A stretch of DNA of 64,000 nt from Taibaiella sp. (GTDB lineage Bacteria; Bacteroidota; Bacteroidia; Chitinophagales; Chitinophagaceae). Where the stretch lies: assembly GCA_016786705.1 (NCBI GenBank), contig JAEUVV010000007.1:186001-250000 (forward strand), read 5' to 3'. The position numbers and the translations under genes were made by a program. The notes below the pieces were generated by a model. It was not told where the DNA came from. It saw only the letters and a program-made list of their open reading frames with translations, and made no database searches. Shown piece after piece: positions 1-8,843 of this stretch (position 1 is its first letter; each line of letters opens with the position of its first letter).

Positions 1-1
1 C

Positions 2-289
2 GGCTCGCCTATTCCCAATAAAAACGGGGAAATTGAATGGATCGCTTACGTTAACCTGAGCAATTGTCACGCGGGAGAGAAAGTAATTCTTTCGGCAGTC
101 ACCAACTCTTCAGATGATTTTTTAAAATTCCTGAATTCAAAAGACATCAAGCTGGGCGATGTTATCCGGATACTGGACGTAGAACCTTTTGACGGCAGTA
201 TGCAACTGTCCATATCCAACAGAAGCCCGGAAACATTCAGTAAATTAGTTTGTGAGAAACTTCTGGTAGCTACCGGCAGCATCAATTAA
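2..289 (+). CDS. DtxR/MntR-family metal-dependent regulator, C-terminal fragment
   Basis: The window opens inside an ORF whose last 95 residues are readable, beginning GSPIPNKNGEI and ending TGSIN. The SPIP-N-G stretch followed by a small beta-rich domain (LGDVIRILDVEPFDGSMQLS) resembles the HGxPIP linker and FeoA/SH3-like C-domain of iron- or manganese-dependent DtxR/MntR repressors. The DNA-binding winged helix and metal-binding domain lie upstream of the window. The family represses metal-uptake genes when loaded with Fe2+ or Mn2+; which metal applies here cannot be seen. It ends about 85 bp before the next promoter. It could instead be a stand-alone FeoA-type protein, but the PIP motif favours DtxR. 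Confidence 0.6.
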   Translation, partial: GSPIPNKNGEIEWIAYVNLSNCHAGEKVILSAVTNSSDDFLKFLNSKDIKLGDVIRILDVEPFDGSMQLSISNRSPETFSKLVCEKLLVATGSIN

Positions 290-374
290 CGAATTGATTA
301 TTTCTTGCCATAAGACAAATTAATTGCCTTCTCTCGGTTAAATATAAAAAAAATCCGGTGAATGTTAAAGAATT

Positions 375-407
375 ATTTGGTTGACATATCAACCAAATCT
401 AATTTTG
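375..407 (+). promoter_or_regulatory. Promoter of the marR efflux operon with a palindromic operator
   Basis: ATTTGGTTGA (375-384) and TCAACCAAAT (389-398) form a perfect 10-bp inverted repeat around CATA. The repeat overlaps a Bacteroidota promoter: TTTG at 376-379, 20 bp, then TAATTTTG at 400-407. The symmetry and spacing fit a MarR-dimer operator, which would block the promoter when bound. Autoregulation by the adjacent MarR protein is inferred from position. Confidence 0.7.
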
Positions 408-422
408 CAGCAAATAAGCCAA

Positions 423-890
423 ATGGAACAGTTACAGGACCCTGCCGATAGCCGGCTCATGGGGTCATTTCTTGGACAGGTGCGCAAGATCTTTGCGATG
501 TACCACAAGATGGGTTCTAAACTACTCGCTGAAAAGGGAGTAGATATTCATATTGACCAGCTTCCCGTTATCATGACCGCCTTTTACAAACCCGGTATTT
601 CCCAGCAGGAAATAGCGAATAGTGTTTGCCGGGACAAGTCTTCTGTAAACAGGACCGTTAAGTACCTGGAAAGTGCAGGTTATTTACAGGTATCCAGCAG
701 CACCAAAGACAAGCGGCAAAATAAACTGCAGGTGACGGCAAAAGGAAAAGATGAGGTGGAGAAAATAGAAGAGGTAAGGCTGGAAATGGAACAAATGCTA
801 AAAGCAGCATGCACCACGCTCAGTTATGAACAGCTTACAGAAACAGTACGCGTGATTTCCCATAACCTGGAACAAAATTTCAAACTATAA
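423..890 (+). CDS. MarR-family transcriptional regulator
   Basis: A 155-residue winged-helix repressor, first gene of a four-gene efflux operon. A helix-turn-helix lies near residues 60-85 (SQQEIANSVCRDKSSVNRTV) and a wing at 88-107 (STKDKRQNKLQVTAKG), the usual MarR pattern; long N- and C-terminal helices would form the dimer interface. The frame is open from a TTG at 381, but that codon lies inside the operator and promoter, so the ATG at 423 is the better start. MarR proteins of this kind are typically relieved by small hydrophobic or phenolic ligands, which would couple expression of the pump to its substrates; the ligand here is unknown. Confidence 0.85.
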   Translation: MEQLQDPADSRLMGSFLGQVRKIFAMYHKMGSKLLAEKGVDIHIDQLPVIMTAFYKPGISQQEIANSVCRDKSSVNRTVKYLESAGYLQVSSSTKDKRQNKLQVTAKGKDEVEKIEEVRLEMEQMLKAACTTLSYEQLTETVRVISHNLEQNFKL

Positions 891-907
891 CAATTCAATC
901 ATACAAA

Positions 908-2245
908 ATGAAACCCGTAATCAGTATACTACTACTTACTGCACTCACAGTTTCGGGACAGGCACAGGAACGATTCTCTCTGAAAGAAAGTATCGCCTAT
1001 GGCTTACAGCACAACCGGACGGTGAGCATCTATAAAAACAACCGGCTCCAGGCCGAGCAAAAAGCCCGCCAGGCAGCGGCTGCTTATTTACCTAATGTAA
1101 ATATAAGCGCGGGGCTGGACGACAATATAAAGCTACCGGTAACCATTATTCCCGAAGGAACTTTTGGCCCGGGCACACCGGAACAAAGAGTGAGTTTCGG
1201 TACACAATACAACTCCAGCCATGTAGCGCAATTAGACCAGCCGATCTTCGACAAAGCGGCCCTTACCGGTTTAAAAGCAAGACAGCCTAATATTGACTAC
1301 GCGGCGCTTACAGAGGAGCAAAATAATGAAAACCTTGTCTACAACATCGCGGTGGCCTACTTCAGGATCATTGTAGCGCAAAAACAGCTGGACCTCCTTT
1401 TGGACAACAAGGCCCGCATGGAAAAAAACCTGGGCATTGCACAATTGAGAGCGCAGCAGGGCGTAGCCAAGAAAATTGATATCAAACAGGTACAGGTTAA
1501 TATCAACAACATTGAGTCCCAGATCTCTGTAACCCGCAACAGCCTTGAGCTTGCGATCAACACGCTTAAGTTCAACATGGGCATAGGCGTAAATGAATCG
1601 ATTGCGCTGAGCGATACCGCAAGATGGCTCAGCCCGGAGAACCAGTTGAAAAAGGCTGATTTTGAATTTGACTATAAAAAAACGACCGATTTCGCCTTAA
1701 ACCAGACGCAGCTCACATTGCTGGATATTAACAGGAAAAACATCAGGGACAGCCGCTACCCCACCCTTGGCTTCTATGCACGTTATGGCGCCAATGGTTT
1801 TGGTAATAAACTTGGAGATGCCTACGAACGCCTGTTTGATTTCGGTACAATAGGCCTGAAATTCCAATGGAACATTTTTTCCGGTTTCCGTAAAGATGCC
1901 AACTACAAGATCGCCAATTATGATTTTGAGAATGCGAAAACCAATCTTTTGCTAAAAGAAGACCAGCAAAGACTTACGTTCCAGAATGCGGACCTTTCTT
2001 TTAACCGGGCGGAAACTACCATTACCACTAACAAGGAAAATATGGACCTGGCAAAAGAGGTATATGATAATGTAAGCCTGCAACACCGGGAAGGCCTGGC
2101 TTCGCTAACGGAGCTTTTAAATGCTGAAAACTCTTACCAGCAGGCGCAAAGCAACTATGTACAATCACTCCTGGATTACTATATCGCGGAGATTGAACTG
2201 CGCAGGGCCAATGGCAGCTTAACGGAATACTATAATAACCTTTAA
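908..2245 (+). CDS. TolC-family outer-membrane efflux channel
   Basis: A 445-residue outer-membrane protein forming the exit duct of a tripartite RND pump. It has a signal peptide (MKPVISILLLTALTVSGQAQ) and two repeats of long, polar, coiled-coil helices rich in Gln, Asn and Ala, with the typical late motif YDNVSLQHREGLASLTELLNA. It lies 17 bp after marR and 41 bp before the adaptor gene, so it is almost certainly cotranscribed. Length and order match Bacteroidota TolC proteins. The exported substrate cannot be read from sequence. Confidence 0.88.
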   Translation: MKPVISILLLTALTVSGQAQERFSLKESIAYGLQHNRTVSIYKNNRLQAEQKARQAAAAYLPNVNISAGLDDNIKLPVTIIPEGTFGPGTPEQRVSFGTQYNSSHVAQLDQPIFDKAALTGLKARQPNIDYAALTEEQNNENLVYNIAVAYFRIIVAQKQLDLLLDNKARMEKNLGIAQLRAQQGVAKKIDIKQVQVNINNIESQISVTRNSLELAINTLKFNMGIGVNESIALSDTARWLSPENQLKKADFEFDYKKTTDFALNQTQLTLLDINRKNIRDSRYPTLGFYARYGANGFGNKLGDAYERLFDFGTIGLKFQWNIFSGFRKDANYKIANYDFENAKTNLLLKEDQQRLTFQNADLSFNRAETTITTNKENMDLAKEVYDNVSLQHREGLASLTELLNAENSYQQAQSNYVQSLLDYYIAEIELRRANGSLTEYYNNL

Positions 2246-2286
2246 ACAAAAAAACATTCAACACTTTCCATATACAAATAATAAAT

Positions 2287-3357
2287 ATGAAAAATAAAAC
2301 CATCATCCCGATCGTCATAGTGCTGATACTCGCGTTAGTAATTGGCTGGAGGCTGGCTTCAAACAAGAAAAAGATAGATGAGAAAAACAGGCCCGCGGTA
2401 GCAAAAGATATCGCTATACCGGTTACCGCATCTACGGTAAAACGCGAAATGGTTTCCAGCGAGCTTACCAAAACAGGGACCTTAACGCCCAATAAAGAAG
2501 CCGACATTACTGCAGCGACTGCAGGTAAGCTGATCTCCATCAGCTTCAACCTCGGCAGTTATGTAGGCCAGGGCGCTACTGTTGCCCAGGTGGACAGCCG
2601 CCAGCAAAGCCTCAACCTGCAACAGGCAAGAGTGACCAAAGCTAAATATGACAAAGACTTTGAGCGTTACAAAACCTTGTATGAAGGGGAAGCGGCTACC
2701 GAAATGAACTTCCAGGACGCCAAATTACAAAGAGATAATGCGGCTAACCAGATAGAGCTGCTGAATAAACAAATAGCCGATGCGAGCGTTAAAGCGCCGA
2801 TCAGCGGGCAGGTAGTAAGCAAACTGAAAGAACCAGGCGAATACGTAAGCCCGGGCACTCCGCTTGGCCACATAGTAGACATCTCTGTGTTAAAAGCCAA
2901 TGTAATGGTGAATGAAAAAGACGCTTACAATTTAAAAGTGGGCGACAAAGTAACCATTATGACCGATATCTACCCGGGTGTAGCGCTTTCCGGCAAGATC
3001 TCTTTCATCAGCAACCAGGGCGATGCCACCCATAGCTACCCGGTAGAGATTACGCTGGCCAACAGCAAATCCTATCCCTTAAAAGCAGGTACTACCGTTA
3101 CTGTCAATTTCAATAAGCAAGGGGGCGGCATGATGATGCTGATCCCGAGAACTTCACTTACCCAGGGCATGAAAGCCCCTAAGGTGTTTGTGATAGAGAA
3201 CGGTATTGCACGCCTTAGAGATATCGTGGTAGGTATGGAAGTGGGTAATAATATTGAAGTGGTCAGCGGTATAGAAGAAGGAGCGCAGGTAGTCACCAGC
3301 GGCCAGCTGAACATTAAAGACGGTTCTAAAGTGAACCTGGTAAACGTTCAAAAGTAA
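2287..3357 (+). CDS. RND efflux periplasmic adaptor (HlyD/AcrA family)
   Basis: A 356-residue membrane-fusion protein linking the inner-membrane pump to the TolC channel. An N-terminal membrane anchor (IIPIVIVLILALVIGWRLA) is followed by a split lipoyl/barrel-sandwich domain, with halves near KEADITAATAGKLISISF and VKAPISGQVVSKL, separated by a helical hairpin. A beta-barrel and a membrane-proximal domain complete it (GIEEGAQVVTSGQLNIKDGSKV). There is no lipobox cysteine, so the N-terminal helix should anchor it. It sits between the channel and pump genes, the standard order. Confidence 0.9.
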   Translation: MKNKTIIPIVIVLILALVIGWRLASNKKKIDEKNRPAVAKDIAIPVTASTVKREMVSSELTKTGTLTPNKEADITAATAGKLISISFNLGSYVGQGATVAQVDSRQQSLNLQQARVTKAKYDKDFERYKTLYEGEAATEMNFQDAKLQRDNAANQIELLNKQIADASVKAPISGQVVSKLKEPGEYVSPGTPLGHIVDISVLKANVMVNEKDAYNLKVGDKVTIMTDIYPGVALSGKISFISNQGDATHSYPVEITLANSKSYPLKAGTTVTVNFNKQGGGMMMLIPRTSLTQGMKAPKVFVIENGIARLRDIVVGMEVGNNIEVVSGIEEGAQVVTSGQLNIKDGSKVNLVNVQK

Positions 3358-3397
3358 AAGTCTAAACATATACGACGCTACTAAAAGCATTTAATTC

Positions 3398-6300
3398 ATG
3401 AAAAAGCTAACCGAACTATCCATAAAAAGGCCCTTATTAATCCTCGTGATTTTTACGGTGCTTATTTTATTCGGTATCATCTCATACAAGAGCCTTAACT
3501 ACAACTTGCTGCCTAAGTTCGACGCGAATGTAGTATCTGTAGTGACTACCTACCGGGGCGCATCGGCAGATGAGATTGAAAATACCGTAACCAAACAGGT
3601 AGAAGACGCCTTGTCTTCCCTGGAGGGCATCAAAAAAATCACCTCTTCCAGCCAGGAAGGGGCCTCTGTAGTCACTGTAGAGCTCATCGCCGAGGCTAAT
3701 GTAGACAAAGCGCAGAATGACGCGCAGAGAAAGGTGGACCAGATCGCCTTATTACTCCCTAAAGATGTAGATCGTTCTATCGTTAATAAGTTCTCCTCCG
3801 ACAATATCCCGGTAATGCGGATGGGGGTATCTGCGCAAACGAACGATAAAGACCTCTATGATATCATTGACCAGCAGATCAAGCCGCAACTGGGAAGTAT
3901 ACCGGGTGTAGGCCAGATCAACCTGATCGGTGGTAATGAGCGCCAGATCATCATCTCGGCTAACCCGGACAAGCTACAGTCCTACAATATGACCATAGCA
4001 CAGTTGGCCCAGGTCGTCAACCTGGCCAGCTTATCTACCCCGGCCGGTAAAATTGAAACCACCAACGACCAGTTCACCCTAAAGTTCGATGCCAAATTCA
4101 ATGATATCGAACAATTAAAAGGCATGGTCGTTTTCAGGGGTAAAGATGGTGGCGACGTTCGCCTGAGCGATGTGGCCGATGTAATGGATGGCCAGACCGA
4201 GGTAACCAACATTAACCGCATCAACGGGCTACCGTCTATCGGTATCCAGGTAATGAAGCAGTCTGATGCCAATGCCGTTGAAGTAAGTAAACTGGTACAA
4301 AAGAAGATCACCGAGATCGAAGGACAATATGCCAAGCAAAACCTGAAGTTCAATATCGCTTCCGACCAGAGTACCTATACCCTGGAGTCGGCTAATGCCG
4401 TGATGTTTGACCTGGCTTTAGCGATCATCATTGTATCCTTCGTGATGCTGATGTTCCTGCACAGTATCCGCAGTTCGCTCTTTGTACTGGTAGCCCTTCC
4501 GGCGTCCATGATCCCGACCTTCATCTTTATGTATGTGTTTGGCATGTCGCTTAACCTGATGACCCTGATGGCCCTTTCCCTGGTAGTGGGTATCCTTGTG
4601 GATGATTCCATCGTAATCCTGGAGAATATCATGCGCCATATGGAAATGGGTAAGAACAAGCGCCAGGCCACTATTGACGGCCGTTCAGAAATCGGCTTTA
4701 CCGCTATGGCCATCACCCTGGTGGACGTCGTAGTATTCCTGCCGATGGCTTTAACCTCCGGTATGATCGGTAATATCCTGAGAGAATTTGCCCTCGTAGT
4801 AGTATGTTCTACATTAATGAGTCTGATGGTATGCTTTACCTTAACGCCATTATTAGCCTCCAGGTTCGCGCGTATCGTACACCTGGACAAGCGTACGGCC
4901 TGGGGCAGGATGAATCTTTGGTTTGAAAACCAGATCACCAATATCAGAGATGCTTATACCAGCCTGCTTCAGTGGTGCCTGACGAAGAAAAGATATGTTT
5001 TCATACTTACTATCCTTCTGTTAATAGGTTCTTTTACCCTGGTAGGAAAAGGATTTATCGGTTTTGCCTTCATCAGCAAGGGAGACCAGGGTGAAATGGT
5101 AGTAAAAATAGAGATGAGCCCTAACAGCTCCCTGTACCAGACCAGCATGGCCACCCAGTCAGCGGAGCAGATCATCCTGAGACAACCGGAAGTAAAAAAC
5201 ATGTTCACCAATATCGGTTATTCCAGTACCGGTGTAGCCACCACTAATAACAATAACCTTGCGGAGATCAATGTAAAACTGGTGGATAAAAAAGACAGGC
5301 TGAAAAGTACGGAGCAATTCTCTAATGATATCTTCGACTCCCTGGCTAATATTACCGGCGCCAAGATCACCATCGGCCAGATGGACATCATGGGTAATGC
5401 GGCACAGGCCGATATCCAGTACGTAGTGAAAGGCACGGATCGTGCACAGGTTAAAAAGGTTGCAGAAGACCTGAAAAAAATCGTGGAGCAGACACCGGGT
5501 ACTCAATATGTTGAGTTCAGCACGAAAAACCCGAAACCACAGATCGAAATTTCATTAGACCGCCAGAAAATGGCGATGTACGGGGTTAACCCAAGCGATG
5601 TAGCCAACGCGATCGCCAGCTCATTCCGCGGTAATGACAACGCGAAATTTACCTATAAAGGGAATGAATATGACATCATGGTGCAGAACGATGTTTCAGA
5701 CCGGTCCAGTATTGATAATATCAAAAATCTGAGCTTCCTGAATGCGCAGGGACAAAGCTTTACCCTGAGCCAGTTTGCCGCGGTAAACGAAGTAATGGGC
5801 GAAACTATCCTGCAACGTACCGACAGGCTGACCTCTATCCTGGTTAACGCGACCTCCAATGGCCGCTCACCGGGAACTATAGGGCAGGAATTGTCTCAAA
5901 AGTTTGACGCTTATTTTAAAAAGAACAAAGAAGCCGTTGCCGGGGTAATTTATGAGCCTTTCGGTAACCTGGCCAATACAGCAGATTCTTTCATTAGCCT
6001 GTTGATGGCTTTAGGTATCGGTATCATGCTGGTATACCTGATCATGGTGGCGCTTTATGAGAATGCGATTTATCCTTTCGTTGTATTGTTTGCCTTACCA
6101 TTGGCGATGATCGGTGCGTTTCTGGCCCTGGCGCTGACCATGAACGAGCTGACCATTTTTGCCATGATCGGTCTGATCATGCTCATGGGGCTTGTGGCCA
6201 AGAATGGTATCTTACTGGTCGACTTTACCAACCAGAGAAAAGCCGAAGGCGCAACACTTGTTGAAGCGCTGATAGACGCGGGTAAAGAGCGTTTCCGCCC

Positions 6301-6550
6301 GATCCTGATGACGACCATAGCCATGATCGTGGGTATGCTGCCGATCGCCCTGGCCACCGGTAGCGGTGCCGAGGTGAAAAACGGTATGGCCTGGGTCATC
6401 ATCGGTGGGCTTACCAGCTCCCTTTTGCTGACGCTTATCGTAGTGCCTTGCGTGTATTATGTGGTAGACAAGATACTGGGCAGATTCCGTAGAAGAAAAC
6501 GTAAAAAAGCGATGCGCCTTGTAATGGAAAGACAGGTAAAAGAACATTAA
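3398..6550 (+). CDS. RND efflux pump permease (AcrB/HAE1-like)
   Basis: A 1050-residue proton-driven inner-membrane drug or solute exporter. It shows the RND architecture: one N-terminal helix (PLLILVIFTVLILFGIISY), a large periplasmic loop, a helix cluster, a second loop and a second cluster. The proton-relay residues are present: a DD pair in the fourth helix (VVGILVDDSIVILENI) and a lysine in the tenth (GLVAKNGILLVDF). This suggests a working pump of the hydrophobe/amphiphile class rather than the heavy-metal CusA class. The C-terminus is basic and cytoplasmic. The operon ends at the hairpin directly after its stop. Confidence 0.92.
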   Translation: MKKLTELSIKRPLLILVIFTVLILFGIISYKSLNYNLLPKFDANVVSVVTTYRGASADEIENTVTKQVEDALSSLEGIKKITSSSQEGASVVTVELIAEANVDKAQNDAQRKVDQIALLLPKDVDRSIVNKFSSDNIPVMRMGVSAQTNDKDLYDIIDQQIKPQLGSIPGVGQINLIGGNERQIIISANPDKLQSYNMTIAQLAQVVNLASLSTPAGKIETTNDQFTLKFDAKFNDIEQLKGMVVFRGKDGGDVRLSDVADVMDGQTEVTNINRINGLPSIGIQVMKQSDANAVEVSKLVQKKITEIEGQYAKQNLKFNIASDQSTYTLESANAVMFDLALAIIIVSFVMLMFLHSIRSSLFVLVALPASMIPTFIFMYVFGMSLNLMTLMALSLVVGILVDDSIVILENIMRHMEMGKNKRQATIDGRSEIGFTAMAITLVDVVVFLPMALTSGMIGNILREFALVVVCSTLMSLMVCFTLTPLLASRFARIVHLDKRTAWGRMNLWFENQITNIRDAYTSLLQWCLTKKRYVFILTILLLIGSFTLVGKGFIGFAFISKGDQGEMVVKIEMSPNSSLYQTSMATQSAEQIILRQPEVKNMFTNIGYSSTGVATTNNNNLAEINVKLVDKKDRLKSTEQFSNDIFDSLANITGAKITIGQMDIMGNAAQADIQYVVKGTDRAQVKKVAEDLKKIVEQTPGTQYVEFSTKNPKPQIEISLDRQKMAMYGVNPSDVANAIASSFRGNDNAKFTYKGNEYDIMVQNDVSDRSSIDNIKNLSFLNAQGQSFTLSQFAAVNEVMGETILQRTDRLTSILVNATSNGRSPGTIGQELSQKFDAYFKKNKEAVAGVIYEPFGNLANTADSFISLLMALGIGIMLVYLIMVALYENAIYPFVVLFALPLAMIGAFLALALTMNELTIFAMIGLIMLMGLVAKNGILLVDFTNQRKAEGATLVEALIDAGKERFRPILMTTIAMIVGMLPIALATGSGAEVKNGMAWVIIGGLTSSLLLTLIVVPCVYYVVDKILGRFRRRKRKKAMRLVMERQVKEH

Positions 6551-6551
6551 A

Positions 6552-6589
6552 AGCAAAATGGCTGAACGATTGGTTCAGCCATTTTTGCT
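6552..6589 (+). terminator. Intrinsic terminator of the efflux operon
   Basis: AAAATGGCTGAAC pairs with GTTCAGCCATTTT around a GATTG loop, and the 3' arm ends in a run of T. It begins two bases after the acrB-like stop. An in-frame ATG for the next gene at 6558 lies inside this hairpin and is therefore an unlikely start. Confidence 0.85.
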
Positions 6590-6623
6590 TAACTTCGACA
6601 AGCATTTAAAGCAAGCCTATTTT

Positions 6624-7313
6624 ATGACACAAAAACCTAAATTAGTTGTTCTGTCCGGGGCCGGGATCAGCGCCGAGAGCGGCATCCAGACTTTCAGGGA
6701 TAGCGACGGACTTTGGGAAAACCACAGAGTTGAAGACGTAGCGACACCGGAAGCCTTCAAAAAAAACCCGAAACTGGTGCTTGATTTTTACAATTTCAGG
6801 AGAGCCGGTGTCAAAGCGGCCCAGCCTAATGAAGCTCACCTGGGCCTGGCCAGCTTAGAAAAAGATTTTGACGTACATATCATTACCCAAAACATAGATG
6901 ATTTACATGAAAGAGCCGGCTCTTCTAATGTTTACCACCTGCATGGAGAACTTTTAAAAATGCGCAGCGTTAATGATGAAGATGAACTATTTCCTATTGA
7001 AGGCGATATAAAACTGGGTGATCTTGCACCCGACGGAGGCCAGCTCAGGCCGCATATAGTATGGTTCGGCGAAGCCGTACCCATGATTTACGAAGTGATG
7101 CCCCTGGTGGCTGCGGCTGATATCTTTTGTGTCATCGGCACCTCCCTGCAGGTATACCCGGCAGCAGGCCTGGTGCATCAAATAAGCACAGGTACCCCTG
7201 TATTTGTCATCGACCGTAAGATCCCCTCTGTAAGCCACATAAAAAATGTGACCCGCATTGAAAAGCCAGCTACTGAAGGGGTAAAAGAGCTGATACGCAT
7301 GTTAAGAAATTAA
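6624..7313 (+). CDS. SIR2-family NAD-dependent protein deacylase (CobB/SIRT5-like, zinc-less)
   Basis: A 229-residue sirtuin that would remove acyl groups from lysines using NAD+. Visible motifs are GAGISAESGIQTFR (residues 12-25), QNIDD (89-93) and the catalytic-His motif HLHGEL (His107). Tyr56 and Arg59 in FYNFRR match the YxxR pair that gives SIRT5/CobB enzymes a preference for acidic acyl groups such as succinyl. The usual zinc-binding CxxC pairs are missing: the region after HLHGEL contains no cysteine. The ATG at 6624 is chosen because the upstream in-frame ATG (6558) lies in a terminator hairpin. It appears to be transcribed alone. Confidence 0.88.
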   Translation: MTQKPKLVVLSGAGISAESGIQTFRDSDGLWENHRVEDVATPEAFKKNPKLVLDFYNFRRAGVKAAQPNEAHLGLASLEKDFDVHIITQNIDDLHERAGSSNVYHLHGELLKMRSVNDEDELFPIEGDIKLGDLAPDGGQLRPHIVWFGEAVPMIYEVMPLVAAADIFCVIGTSLQVYPAAGLVHQISTGTPVFVIDRKIPSVSHIKNVTRIEKPATEGVKELIRMLRN

Positions 7314-7338
7314 AAGATCCGCTTATTTAACAAATATC

Positions 7339-7378
7339 AATACCGTTATGCTCCTCAAGAGATAACGGTATTTTATTT
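7339..7378 (+). terminator. Intrinsic terminator after the sirtuin gene
   Basis: AATACCGTTAT pairs with ATAACGGTATT around a 12-nt loop, followed by TTATTT, 25 bp after the sirtuin stop. Confidence 0.7.
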
Positions 7379-7616
7379 ACCGCAATAGCAACAGAAAGGG
7401 GGGCTTTAAGCCCTTTTAAAGCAGCGTAAAATCTCAAAAATTAATTCATTATCAATGTTATAGAAAACTTAATCTATTCCTTTACATGCATAAGAATGCA
7501 AAAGGCAAGCCCTAAAATCATTATCTTTATTAATGATGCACCATAAACCATAGCATTTAAAAGTTTAAGGGTAATCCAGCTATAAACGCAAGAGCCATTT
7601 TGCTTACTTAATTAAA
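7379..7616. other. Gene-free spacer upstream of egtB
   Basis: With the terminator before it, this makes a spacer of about 300 bp. It is AT-rich and holds a short GGGCT-TTA-AGCCC hairpin near 7400 and no convincing ORF. The egtB promoter must lie here but no full TAnnTTTG box is visible; CCATTTTG near 7598 is the closest match. Confidence 0.5.
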
Positions 7617-8783
7617 ATGAAAACCATGGACCTGTTACAAACCTATAAAAAGGTGCGGCAGCATTCAGAAGTGCTGGCGGCACCACTTATACCGGAAGAC
7701 TTTTCCATACAGCCGGCCATTTTTGTTTCCCCACCCAAATGGCACCTGGCCCATACGACCTGGTTCTGGGAACAATTTGTACTGCTTCCTTTTTCAAAGA
7801 ACTATAAAGTTTATGATGAGGATTTCGCCTACCTCTTCAACAGCTATTATAATAATGTGGGCAAACGCGTACTTCGGCCCGACCGCGGCAATATGACCCG
7901 CCCCGGTGTTGATGCGGTAATGCGTTACCGGGCCTATGTAGACAATGCCATGCAACAATTCCTGCAAACACCAATAACCCCTGAGGCGGCACATGTCATA
8001 GCCATCGGGCTGAACCATGAAGAACAGCACCAGGAACTATTTTTATACGATATCAAATACATTTTAGGGCATCAGCCCACTTTCCCGGCCTATAGCAATA
8101 CCGCTCCCTTTCTAAAACCAGGAAAAAAGGACACCGGCTTTATCGCGCTCCCTGAAGGCATCTATGAAATAGGCTACACCGGTGATTCGTTTTGCTTTGA
8201 TAACGAGCTGGGTCGTCATAAAGTCTACCTGCAGGATTTTGAAATAGCCGATCGCCTGGTGACCAATAGAGAGTATCTTGAGTTCATCCATGAAGGCGGT
8301 TACCAGGATTTTAATTTATGGCATGATGACGGCTGGCACTGGAAGCAGGATAATGACCTGAAAGCTCCCCTGTATTGGCACTTTATTGAAGAAGAATGGT
8401 ACGAATACGACCTTAATGGGCTGCAGTACCTGGACCCGGATGCGCCGGTGAAGCATGTCAGCTTTTATGAAGCCGCCGCTTATGCGGCCTGGAAAAAAAT
8501 GCGCCTGCCTACTGAGGCGGAATGGGAAGCCGCCTCCGGCCATTTTTCCTGGGGCAGCTTGTGGGAGTGGACCAACAGCGCTTACCTGCCCTACCCCGGC
8601 TTCAATAAGGCACCCGGAGCACTGGGCGAATACAACGGTAAGTTCATGGTAAATACGATGGTATTGCGTGGAGCATCAGTTGCTACTCCAGAAAACCATA
8701 GCCGCAGCAGCTACCGCAACTTTTTTTACCCGGATATGCGCTGGCAATATGCCGGGATCAGGTTAGCTAAAGACAAAATATAA
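7617..8783 (+). CDS. egtB: EgtB-like ergothioneine-forming sulfoxide synthase
   Basis: A 388-residue non-heme iron enzyme predicted to join hercynine and a thiol (cysteine or gamma-glutamylcysteine) with O2 to give a sulfoxide precursor of ergothioneine. The N-terminal DinB-like domain supplies the three iron ligands: His46 in KWHLAH, and His134 and His138 in NHEEQHQE. The C-terminal FGE-sulfatase (C-type-lectin-like) domain carries LPTEAEWEAA and a closing SYRNFFYPDMRWQYAGIRLA. A methyltransferase matching EgtD follows 60 bp later, so the pair forms one operon. Which sulfur donor is used cannot be decided from the sequence. No egtA, egtC or egtE is nearby. Confidence 0.88.
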   Translation: MKTMDLLQTYKKVRQHSEVLAAPLIPEDFSIQPAIFVSPPKWHLAHTTWFWEQFVLLPFSKNYKVYDEDFAYLFNSYYNNVGKRVLRPDRGNMTRPGVDAVMRYRAYVDNAMQQFLQTPITPEAAHVIAIGLNHEEQHQELFLYDIKYILGHQPTFPAYSNTAPFLKPGKKDTGFIALPEGIYEIGYTGDSFCFDNELGRHKVYLQDFEIADRLVTNREYLEFIHEGGYQDFNLWHDDGWHWKQDNDLKAPLYWHFIEEEWYEYDLNGLQYLDPDAPVKHVSFYEAAAYAAWKKMRLPTEAEWEAASGHFSWGSLWEWTNSAYLPYPGFNKAPGALGEYNGKFMVNTMVLRGASVATPENHSRSSYRNFFYPDMRWQYAGIRLAKDKI

Positions 8784-8786
8784 TTT

Positions 8787-8814
8787 TTAATTGTTAATTG
8801 TTAATTATTAATTG
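8787..8814. repeat. Tandem 7-bp repeat between egtB and egtD
   Basis: Four contiguous copies of TTAATTG, the third ending in A. It occupies half of the egtB-egtD spacer. Similar TTAATGGTTAATTATA strings recur at 37974-37992 and 38084-38095. Confidence 0.8.
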
Positions 8815-8843
8815 AACCCTGGGATAAAAAAACAAACAAAATT

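Noticed and set aside
381..422. TTG start for the MarR protein
   Set aside because: It lies in the operator/promoter; ATG at 423 begins the conserved part.
4375..4941. Long antisense frames within the RND permease and other genes
   Set aside because: They are shadows of strongly coding sequence on the opposite strand with no start signals or domains.
6558..6623. In-frame N-terminal extension of the sirtuin
   Set aside because: Its ATG is inside the efflux-operon terminator and the extra residues are not part of the fold.
8455..8652. 65-residue frame inside egtB
   Set aside because: Shadow in another frame of the FGE-sulfatase domain; no independent support.
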